Origin: CAVXAE01 sp044225565
GTDB taxonomy: Bacteria; Pseudomonadota; Gammaproteobacteria; Steroidobacterales; Steroidobacteraceae
Length of the DNA stretch: 22,335 bases
NCBI GenBank assembly: GCA_044225565.1
Contig: JBGAIL010000067.1
Coordinates: 1-22,335, forward strand
Direction of reading: 5' to 3'
Positions 7,844 to 16,200 of this stretch are shown here, one piece after another. Positions within the stretch are counted from its first letter, which is position 1; the number at the start of each line of letters is the position of its first letter. The notes under the pieces were generated by a model. That model had not been told where the DNA came from, did not search any database, and saw nothing but the letters and a program-made list of their open reading frames with translations. Made by a program: the position numbers and the translations under genes.

Positions 7844-8839
7844 ATGGCAGCAATCACCAGCACGCCGGCGATCGATGCAGTCATCACCTGGGTGAGCGGG
7901 GACGACCAGGTGCTTGCGGCAAAGCGTCAAGCCTGCCTGAGCGGCGTTACGGCGCACCCCGAAGCGAGCCGAAGCACCCGCTTCAACTCGATCGGGGAGA
8001 TCGAATATTGCATCGCATCGATAATCCGGTTCGCCCCCTTCGTCAGGACCCTGTTCGTCGTGACCGATGCCCAGGTTCCCGAGGTCCTCGAGCGAGGCCT
8101 AGGTCGTAATGCCCCCTGGGCGCACAAGGTCAGGATCGTCGATCATCGCGAGATCTTTTCGGGATTCGAGCGATACCTGCCCACATTCAGCAGTTGTCCG
8201 ATCGAGACGATGCTGTACCGGATTCCGGGGCTGTCCGAGCACTTCGTCAGCTTCAACGACGACTTCTTCCTGATGCGGGCCGTGAATGCGAGCGATTTCT
8301 TCGTCGATGGAAAGCCCGTCCTGCGCGGCGGCTGGAGGCCTCAGCAGTGGGAGCTGCAAGCCATCCAGCTGCTGAATCTGGGCCACTGGAATCTCGTGGA
8401 CCTCGAGAAGCCGACGTTTCGGCGTGCGCAGGCAAAGGCCGCTTCCCTGCTGGGATGGAAATTCCGGTACTTTCATTCCGAGCACGCTCCGCGCCCGCTG
8501 CGTCGATCGACGTTCGAGCGTCTTTTCGAGCGGCAGCCCGATTGGTTGCGTCAGAACGTCTCCCATCGGCTGCGACACGTATCGCAGTTCTTCGCCCCGG
8601 GGTTGGCCAATCACCTGGAGATCCTGGAGAAGACCGCCGTCGTCATCCGGGAGCTTGCGCTGTTGTACGCCGAGCCCGCGGAGATTCCCGGTGCAAGGTT
8701 GAAGAGGGCGTTGAGCTCGGCCCGGCAGGACGGGCGAATCCTCTTCGGGTGTCTGCAGAGCCTCGACGAGGCTTCTGACGAAACGCGGCAGTTCGTCATC
8801 TCCTGGCTCGACTCGGTCGTTGGTCGGCTGCCGCCGTGA
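7844..8839 (+). CDS. Stealth-family capsular polysaccharide phosphotransferase
   Basis: This 331-aa protein has the conserved regions of Stealth enzymes, which transfer hexose-1-phosphate units to make phosphodiester-linked capsules. CR1 is DAVITWVSGDD (11-21). CR2 includes RFNSIGEIEYCIASIIRFAP and LFVVTDAQVP (46-79). CR3 includes LPTFSSCPIETMLYRIPGLS, then HFVSFNDDFFL (112-143), with the Asp pair typical of the active site. The remaining C-terminal part is consistent with a short CR4. The ATG at 7844 is preferred to one at 7778 because GGAG lies about 7 nt upstream, it avoids overlapping the deacetylase, and the protein then begins just before CR1. The enzyme is expected at the cytoplasmic side of the inner membrane. 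It probably closes the surface-polymer operon and, with the glycerophosphotransferase-like protein, argues for a phosphate-bridged polymer. Confidence 0.9.
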   Translation: MAAITSTPAIDAVITWVSGDDQVLAAKRQACLSGVTAHPEASRSTRFNSIGEIEYCIASIIRFAPFVRTLFVVTDAQVPEVLERGLGRNAPWAHKVRIVDHREIFSGFERYLPTFSSCPIETMLYRIPGLSEHFVSFNDDFFLMRAVNASDFFVDGKPVLRGGWRPQQWELQAIQLLNLGHWNLVDLEKPTFRRAQAKAASLLGWKFRYFHSEHAPRPLRRSTFERLFERQPDWLRQNVSHRLRHVSQFFAPGLANHLEILEKTAVVIRELALLYAEPAEIPGARLKRALSSARQDGRILFGCLQSLDEASDETRQFVISWLDSVVGRLPP

Positions 8840-8965
8840 TCGAGCGGCAACTGGCGCATGGGGCAGTGCCTTGGTGCAGACGAACGACCCCCGAAAACAT
8901 TGCGCGGACGGCGAAATATTGTCCGGGTGCTGTGCTGCCGCCGCGACAGGGCGTAATGTCCCGAC

Positions 8966-9526
8966 GTGAAGCTCGATGACTGGTTCGAGTCCGAGATCCT
9001 CGCGCACGAGGGGGCGCTCACGCGCTACCTGAGGCGGGCCTGGGGCAATCCGGCGGATGTGCCGGACCTGCGCCAGGAGATCTACGTGCGGGTGTACGAA
9101 AGCGCCGCGAAGAGCCGGCCGGAATCACCTCGGGCGTTCCTCATGTCCGCCGCGCGCAACCTGCTGATCGACCGCATGCGCCGCGAACGCATCGTCTCCA
9201 TCGACTTCACGCAAGATTTCGAGTCCCTGAACGTCTTGGTAGATGAGATTTCACCCGAGCAACTCCTGAGCGCGCGCCAGGAGCTGCGCTGCCTTTCCGA
9301 AGCGCTCGACCAGCTCTCCGCCGACTGCCGCGCCGTCATCTGGCTGCGGCGCGTGGAGGGCCTGTCGCAGCGGGAGGTCGCCGCGAAGCTCAACATGCAG
9401 GAGGGCACCCTGGCCAGCCATCTCTCCCGCGGGCTGCGTGTCCTGACCCGTGCGGTGCTCGGCGGCGATGCGGAGCGCGATGATCGAGAAATCAGAGGTC
9501 GAGACGATGAGTTCGGGCATGGATAG
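8966..9526 (+). CDS. ECF sigma factor, FecI type
   Basis: This 186-aa sigma-70 family factor of the extracytoplasmic-function group directs RNA polymerase to the promoter of the adjacent receptor operon when released by its FecR partner. Region 2 is seen in DVPDLRQEIYVRVYESA and FLMSAARNLLIDRMRRER. Region 4 is seen in DCRAVIWLRRVEGLSQREVA with a helix-turn-helix ending in MQEGTLASHLSRGLRVL. The start is GTG at 8966, giving the normal MKLDDWFESEI beginning. The 3' end overlaps the following fecR-like gene. The 126-nt gap upstream contains no gene; I could not assign a reliable promoter in it. Confidence 0.93.
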   Translation: MKLDDWFESEILAHEGALTRYLRRAWGNPADVPDLRQEIYVRVYESAAKSRPESPRAFLMSAARNLLIDRMRRERIVSIDFTQDFESLNVLVDEISPEQLLSARQELRCLSEALDQLSADCRAVIWLRRVEGLSQREVAAKLNMQEGTLASHLSRGLRVLTRAVLGGDAERDDREIRGRDDEFGHG

Positions 9527-10604
9527 CGAGGCGATGAGCGCCGACGGCATCGAGGCCGCAGCGGCCCGCTGGTTCTGGCTGCGCGACCGTGGCGACTGGG
9601 CCGCGGCGGACCAGGCGCGCCTCGATGAATGGCTGTCGCAGTCGACGGCGCACCGGGTCGCCTGGCTGCGCCTCAATGCCGGCTGGAAACAGGCCGCTCG
9701 CATGCGGGCGCTGGGTGCGGGTATTCCACCAGGCGTCATCCCGGAGCCCGGGGCCTGGGGCGACAAGCGATTCCTGCGAGGCCGCGCCACGTCCGAGGCA
9801 CTGCCGGTGTCGCCTCCACTGTCTGCATCGCGAGAGTTGCCGTCCCGGCGCTGGAGGATCGCGCGTCTCGCGGCGGCTGCGAGCGTGGGCGCGCTGTTCC
9901 TGGCCGGCGCTTACCTGGCTCAGGTCGCATTCCTTTCCGGCGACCGTTATTCGACCCCCGTTGGTGGCCTCGATACCGTGCCGCTGGCCGACGGCTCGCA
10001 GGTCACGCTGAACACGGATACGCGCATTCGCGTCGATCTCGGCGACCGCGAACGGCGCATCGAGCTCGACAAGGGCGAAGCGTTCTTCGATGTGGCCCGG
10101 GATCCCGCGCGGCCCTTCGTGGTGCACGTGAACGAGAAGCGTATCGTCGCGGTCGGCACGAAGTTCGCGGTGCGCCGCGACGGCGACGACGTCAGGGTGG
10201 CCGTCACCGAGGGCAAGGTGCTGATCAATCGTGCCGAACGGGCCATTGCATCCGCGCGGCCGGGCGGCGCTGCGGCCGACGTCCTGCTCGGCGCAGGCAG
10301 CATCGCGCAGACGGCCAGGGCCGACGTGCTCGTGCGCCGCGAGTCGAGGCCCGAGACCGAGCAGCTCTTGAGCTGGCGCAGCGGCTACTTGATGTTCGAG
10401 GCGACGCCGCTCGCCGCTGCCGTCGCCGAGTTCAATCGATACAACACCCGCAAGATCGTCATCCGCGATGCGTCGATTGCCAGCCTGCCGATCGGCGGGA
10501 ATTTCCGTTCCGGGAACATCGACGCATTTCTCTGGCTGCTCGAGGCCGGCTTTCCCATCGAAGTCCAGCGCGATGGCGAGAAGATCGTGCTCGCCGCGCG
10601 CTAG
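9507..10604 (+). CDS. FecR-type transmembrane anti-sigma regulator
   Basis: This 365-aa inner-membrane regulator senses the loaded TonB receptor and controls the ECF sigma factor. The N-terminal cytoplasmic part (AAAARWFWLRDRGDWAAADQ, then WLSQSTAHRVAWLRL) is the DUF4880-type sigma-binding domain. A single transmembrane segment follows (about residues 113-134, AAAASVGALFLAGAYLAQVAF). The periplasmic FecR domain includes DTVPLADGSQVTLNTDTRI and ELDKGEAFFDVARDP, and the C-terminal domain (FEATPLAAAVAEFNRYNTRK onward) contacts the receptor. Several in-frame ATGs overlap the sigma gene (9480, 9507, 9519). I prefer 9507, which has a GAGG about 8 nt upstream; the choice is not certain. Overlap with the sigma gene implies coupled expression. 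Confidence 0.92.
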   Translation: MSSGMDSEAMSADGIEAAAARWFWLRDRGDWAAADQARLDEWLSQSTAHRVAWLRLNAGWKQAARMRALGAGIPPGVIPEPGAWGDKRFLRGRATSEALPVSPPLSASRELPSRRWRIARLAAAASVGALFLAGAYLAQVAFLSGDRYSTPVGGLDTVPLADGSQVTLNTDTRIRVDLGDRERRIELDKGEAFFDVARDPARPFVVHVNEKRIVAVGTKFAVRRDGDDVRVAVTEGKVLINRAERAIASARPGGAAADVLLGAGSIAQTARADVLVRRESRPETEQLLSWRSGYLMFEATPLAAAVAEFNRYNTRKIVIRDASIASLPIGGNFRSGNIDAFLWLLEAGFPIEVQRDGEKIVLAAR

Positions 10605-10712
10605 TCGCTGCGGAGTCGGCCGGGTGTCGCAGCGAGCCCGTGCAATGAATCCGATCCCCGCTCGTCTTTGTCATGCAGTGGCGCGACAACGAATTGCGCT
10701 GGGAGGTCTCTC

Positions 10713-13253
10713 ATGCTGAAGTCGACGAGAATCGGAATCGCATTGCTGGCGCTGGCCGGCACGCTCTCTGCTGAAACGCCGGCGCCTGCCGATGCGCCAC
10801 GCAAGATCGACGTACCCGCCGGGCAACTCACCATCGCGTTGAAGGCGCTCGCCGCACAGTCCGGCGTGGAGTTCGTCTACTCCACGGACCAGCTCAAGGG
10901 CTTCTCCACCAACGGCGTGCATGGTGAGCTCACCGCCGAGAAGGCGGTGGCGAAGCTGCTCGAAGGCACGAACCTCAAGCTCACCATTCACGAGAGCGGC
11001 GCGTTGCTGATCGCCCCGGCATCGGGGGATCCCGTACCGCTTTCGATGCAGGATGCCGTGAGCAATGCCAATGGCGCGGAGCAGGGCGATTCCGCCGTGG
11101 ATGCGGGCATTAACGCCGGCGCGCGCGATTCGGCGCACCTCAAGCTCGCGCGCGCAGAGATGCAGAGTGGCGCAGGAAAAGGCGGGCAGTCCGCAACCAC
11201 GCCCGCCGCGAGCGGGGGAACCCCGGACGACGACGGACTCGGCGAAGTGGTCGTGACCGCGCCGAACTACGTTTCCACCGGCGCTCGCGCCGCCAACAAG
11301 GCGAACATCCCGTTGGTCGAGACGCCGCAGTCGATCACGGTCGTCTCGCGGGACATGATCGACCTGTTGAGCCTCAACAGCCTGAACGAAGCCATGCGCT
11401 ACGTCTCCGGCGGATTCGGCGAGGCGTTCGGCCCGGACGAGCGCTACGACTGGCTGACGGTGCGGGGCTTCGATCCCGTGCAGTTCATCGATGGCGTGCA
11501 GGCGCCCATCGCTTCGGTGAACAACACCGGCACGGATCTCTACGGCTTCGAGTCCGTGGAGATCCTGAAGGGGCCGGCTTCCGCGCTCTATGGCCAGTCC
11601 CCTCCGGGCGGAATCGTCAACATGACGAGCCGCCGGCCGCGCGACGAGTTCGGCGGCGAGCTCGAGTTGCAGACCGGCGAGTACGATCACTGGCAGGTGA
11701 ACGGCGACGTCACCGGTCCCGTCAGCGACCGGGTGAGCGCGCGCCTCACGGCGGTATACCGCGATCGCGGCACCCAGGTGGATTTCCTGGATTCGAAGCG
11801 GTTCTTCATCGCGCCGAGCGTCGCCTTCAACATCGGACCGGACACGAGCCTCACCCTGCTCGCGAACTACCAGAAGGACGACATCAGGAACCAGAGCACC
11901 GGCTTCCTGCCGACCTTCGGCACCTACTTCCCCAATCCTCTCGGCAAGGTGCCCGCGGGCAGGAACCTCGGCGAGACCGGCGTCAATTTCTTCGACCGCA
12001 AGCAATACAGCATCGGCTACAGCTTCGGGCACCGCTTCAACGAGTTCCTCTCCCTCGAGCAGAACGCCCGGCACTTCGACGTGGATGTCAAATCCCGCGC
12101 GATCTACGGCGGCGGCCTGGTGGACGCCGATCTCGACGGCGTCCCGGACGATTACCGCACCGTTCAGCGCTACGACTTCCCCTTCAACGAGGACATCAAG
12201 TCGACGAGCGTCGACACGCGGGCGGTGCTCAACTTCCCGACGGGCGGGCTCGAGCATTCGGCGCTCGTCGGCGTCGATTATCGTCACTACAAGGGCTACT
12301 CGGAGTACGCCTTCGGTGCCGCACCCTCCATCGACCTGTTCGAGCCCGTGTACGACGCCGTCGTGACGGACGATCCGGCGGTCGTTCCGTTCGTGGACGA
12401 GACCCGCAACCAGACGGGCATCTACGTGCAGGATCAGATCAAGGCCGGCAAGGTCATCGTCACGTTGAGCGGCCGCCGGGACGACGTCTCGACCCACCCG
12501 CGTGGAGCCTCGACGAGGAACGACGATGCGTTCTCCTATCGCGCGGGCCTGAACTACGTCTTCGACAGCGGTTTCGCGCCGTACGTGCAGACGGCACGGT
12601 CCTTCCAGCCCCTGGGTGGTGCGAACTTCGAAGGAAGCCCGTTCGAGCCGACGACCGGCACGCAGATCGAGGGCGGCCTCAAGTGGGACGGCCGGAACCT
12701 GCCGCCGGGCGTGAAAGTGTTCGCATCGGCGGCGGCGTATCGCATCCTGCAGAAGAACCTCTCCACACCGGATGACGAGCACCCGGGCTTCAGCGAGCAG
12801 ACCGGGGAGGTGCAGGTGAAAGGAGCGGAGTTCGAGGCGAGCGCCCGCATCCGCGAGCGCCTGTCTCTCAATCTCGCCCTGACGCGGCTCGATACCGAGG
12901 TCACCGAGACCAATGTGGCCAACCTGCTCGGCAAGCAGATCCGGGCGGTGCCCAAGACGGTCGCATCGCTGCTCGTCGACTACACGGTCCAGGCGGGCCC
13001 GCTGGCCGGCTTTGGCGCAGGCCTCGGCACGAGATACCGCGGCAGCCAGTACGGCGATGCGCTCAACAACTTCAAGAGCGGCTCGGTGACGATGTTCGAT
13101 GCGATCGTGCATTACGACACGGCCGACTGGCGCTTCGCGCTGAACGCGAGCAACTTCACCGACAAGGTCTTCGTCGACCGCTGCAGCAGCAACTCCAACT
13201 GCTTCTACGGCACCCGCCGGTTGATCACGGCCAGCGTCACGCGCAAGTTCTGA
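10713..13253 (+). CDS. TonB-dependent outer-membrane receptor with STN signalling domain
   Basis: This 846-aa receptor imports a substrate across the outer membrane with energy from TonB and signals to FecR. It begins with a signal peptide (MLKSTRIGIALLALAGTLSA). An STN domain follows (about 32-101, IDVPAGQLTIALKALAAQSG), then a linker, a TonB-box-like EVVVTAP near 176, a plug domain (VETPQSITVVSRDM, then VEILKGPASALYGQ with PPGGIVNM), and a 22-strand-type barrel ending in the usual aromatic residue (SVTRKF). The plug sequence is closest in feel to siderophore receptors of the FhuA/FpvA class. The ATG at 10713 has GGGAGG about 6 nt upstream. The FecI-FecR-STN receptor order is the classical trans-envelope signalling unit. 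The substrate is unknown; the hydrolase encoded next suggests something that is cut after uptake. Confidence 0.95.
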   Translation: MLKSTRIGIALLALAGTLSAETPAPADAPRKIDVPAGQLTIALKALAAQSGVEFVYSTDQLKGFSTNGVHGELTAEKAVAKLLEGTNLKLTIHESGALLIAPASGDPVPLSMQDAVSNANGAEQGDSAVDAGINAGARDSAHLKLARAEMQSGAGKGGQSATTPAASGGTPDDDGLGEVVVTAPNYVSTGARAANKANIPLVETPQSITVVSRDMIDLLSLNSLNEAMRYVSGGFGEAFGPDERYDWLTVRGFDPVQFIDGVQAPIASVNNTGTDLYGFESVEILKGPASALYGQSPPGGIVNMTSRRPRDEFGGELELQTGEYDHWQVNGDVTGPVSDRVSARLTAVYRDRGTQVDFLDSKRFFIAPSVAFNIGPDTSLTLLANYQKDDIRNQSTGFLPTFGTYFPNPLGKVPAGRNLGETGVNFFDRKQYSIGYSFGHRFNEFLSLEQNARHFDVDVKSRAIYGGGLVDADLDGVPDDYRTVQRYDFPFNEDIKSTSVDTRAVLNFPTGGLEHSALVGVDYRHYKGYSEYAFGAAPSIDLFEPVYDAVVTDDPAVVPFVDETRNQTGIYVQDQIKAGKVIVTLSGRRDDVSTHPRGASTRNDDAFSYRAGLNYVFDSGFAPYVQTARSFQPLGGANFEGSPFEPTTGTQIEGGLKWDGRNLPPGVKVFASAAAYRILQKNLSTPDDEHPGFSEQTGEVQVKGAEFEASARIRERLSLNLALTRLDTEVTETNVANLLGKQIRAVPKTVASLLVDYTVQAGPLAGFGAGLGTRYRGSQYGDALNNFKSGSVTMFDAIVHYDTADWRFALNASNFTDKVFVDRCSSNSNCFYGTRRLITASVTRKF

Positions 13254-13277
13254 CAGTGCCTGCGGTGCGCACGTCGC

Positions 13278-16200
13278 ATGCGTAATGCCCTGATATGCGC
13301 AGTCCTTTGCGCGGCCGCCCCGGGTCACGAGGCGGCTGTCGCGCAAACGGACGTCGGCCTTCCGATGGCTGCCGCACGCTCGCTGGCGTTCGACACGGAA
13401 GAGGGCACGTGGCTGTCCGTGGACGTGAGTCCGGATGGTCGAGCCATCGTTTTCGACCTGCTCGGTGACCTCTATACCGTAAGCGTTTCCGGGGGCGACG
13501 CCACTCGCATCCGCGGCGGCACGCCGTTCGACTCCCAACCGGCGTACTCGCCCGACGGGAGGCTCGTCGCGTTCGTCAGCGACGAATCCGGAGCCGAGAA
13601 CCTGTGGGTCGCAAATGCCGACGGGACGGGTGCGAGGATGGTCTCGCCCGGCGAGACCGGCGCGCGAATGGCATCGCCTGCGTGGTCGGCCGATGGCGAA
13701 TCCCTCTATGTCTCGAAGCAGAGCCGCCGACACGGCCCTTCCGGGATGTGGCGGTACTCGCTGCGGGGAGGGCTCGGGGCCGCGGTGTTCGACGCAGCCG
13801 ACCTCGACAATCGCAATGCGCTGGGTGCGACGGCTTCCGCCGAAGGCCGTTACGTGTACTTCGCGAGGAAAAGCACCGCAGAGGCGACCCTCTATTCGAT
13901 CCCGGCCTGGAACATCGCGCGGCACGATCTGAAAACCGGACGTACGACACCGCTGGTGATGGCGCTGACGGGCGCGTTTCGGCCGCAGATCTCGCCAGAC
14001 GGCAAGCGACTGGTATACGGGACACGCCGCGATGGCGAGACGGGGCTGAGGCTGCGCGATCTTTCGACCGGACAGGACGACTGGCTGGCATTCCCGGTTC
14101 AGCGCGACAGTCGCGACGCGGAGCTGAGCGGCGACATCCTGCCCGGCTACTCGTTCACGCCGGACGGGAACGCGCTGATCACGGCGTTCGGCGGCAAGAT
14201 CCGCCGCATCGAGCTCTCGTCGAAAGCCATCACGACGATCCCGTTCAAGGCTCACGTGGACGTCGGCGTCGCTCCGCCGGCCATTCGCAGCGAGCCAGTG
14301 GAGACCGGCCCGGTGCGCGCGCGAATCATCCAGGGGCCGGTGCAGTCTCCCGATGGAAGGAGCGTTGCGTTCTCCGCGCTCGGCCACTTGTACACCGCTG
14401 ATCTGCGCACCGGAGTTTCGCGCCGCGTGACCGACTCGAGCGAAGGCGAGTTCCAGCCCAGTTGGTCGCCGGACGGCCGCTGGATCGTCTACGTGACGTG
14501 GGATGCGGTGAATGCAGGCCACGTATGGAAAGCGTCCAGCAAGGGTGGTGCGCGCAAGCGGCTGACGCGAGTCGCATCGTTCTACAGCGATCCGGTCTTC
14601 TCGCGCGACGGCGCTACGGTCTATGCGTTGAGCTCGAGCAACTTCGAGCGCCTGCATCTGCAGGAGGAGGTGACTCCGCGACGATTTCCGGAACTGGTCA
14701 GGATTCCCGGCGCGGGTGGTGAGGCCGAGACGATATTCCGCGCCGGCGTCGGAGCACGACGGCCCTTCGTCACGCGTGAGGCCGGGCGAGTCTTTCTGAC
14801 GACCCCGGAAGGGGTGAAGTCGGTGCTTGCGTCAGGCTCCGCGGACGACGGGATCGATGAGCGCACGCACGTGCGCATCGAGGGGCTGCATCCCTGGACG
14901 AACGCAGGCAATCCCCACCCGGTCGATGATGCCAGGATCAGCCCCGACGGGAAGTGGCTGCTCACGCGCGTTGTCAACCAGCTGTACCTCGTCGCGGTGC
15001 CGCCGCAGTCGAAGGACGTCGCGGTCGTGAATCTCGTCGACGCGCCAAAGTGGCCCACCGTGCAGGTCTCGCGTTCCGGCGCCGACTACTATGCCTGGGC
15101 GGACGAAGGCCGCACGATCACTTGGGCGGTCGGCTCCACGTTCTATCGGCAGTCGCTGGCCGGCGCGATCTCGGGCGACAAGTCTCCCGCCGCCGAAGAG
15201 GTCGATCTGCTCGTAGAAGTGCCTCGTGATGTCCCCCGAGGCGCGATGGTGGTCCGCGGTGCGACCGCGATCACCATGAACGGCGATGAGGTGATCCCTG
15301 ATGCCGACATCGTCGTGATCGACGATCGCATCGCCGGCATCGGGCCGCGCGGCGCGGTGGAGATTCCCGCAGGCGCACACGTCGTGGATGCAGCGGGGAA
15401 ATTCGTCACCCCGGGCTTCATCGACACTCACGCACACTGGTACGAGGTGCGTCACGAAGTGCTGGACCTCGGCAACTGGAGCTTCCTGATCAATCTCGCC
15501 TTCGGCGTCACCTCGGGGCTCGACGTGCAGGCGATGGACCAGGACATGTTCGCCTATCAGGACCTGATCGATGCCGGCATGATGATCGGCCCGCGCGCCT
15601 GGTCCGTGGGGCAGGGGATGTTCGCCAACAACCGGCTCGCCTCGGCCGAAGCCGCCGACGATCTGCTGAGGCGCTATCGCGAAAAGTATCGCACGCTCAA
15701 CGTGAAGTCCTACCTCATCGGGGATCGTCGCCAGCGACAGTGGGTGTCGCAGGCTGCCGCGCGTCATGGTCTGGTCGTCACGACCGAGGGGGCCAGTGAC
15801 CTGAGGCTGGATCTGACGCACGTCATCGATGGCTTCTCCGGCAACGAGCACGCTTTGCCGACCGCGCCGCTCTACGAGGACGTCGTACGTCTCTTTGCCG
15901 GGACGCGCGTGGCGTACACGCCGACACTGCTCATAGTGAGCGACGGCGCGTCTACTACGAAGGAGCATTTCTTCGCCACGGAGAGCCCGCATGAGGATGC
16001 GAGGGTGCGCCGTTTCATGCCGCATTTCGTCAACGATACGCGTACGAGTCCGGCGCGCTGGGTTCGCCCCGAGGAGCGCATGTATCCGCGCGTCGCGCAA
16101 GCGGCGGCGAGGATTTTCCGGGCGGGTGGGCGCATCGGCATCGGCAGCCACGCCGAATTCGAGGGTCTCGGTTATCACTGGGAAATGGAAGCGCTCGCCG

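Noticed and set aside
9629..10648. 339-aa plus-strand frame inside the fecR-like gene
   Set aside because: Shadow frame, Arg/Ala-rich; the fecR-like frame has clear domains.
10671..14657. Very long (1328 aa) minus-strand open frame over the TonB receptor and hydrolase
   Set aside because: It is the antisense shadow of two well-supported plus-strand genes in G+C-rich DNA; the translation is Arg/Ala/Glu-rich with no domain and no sensible start.
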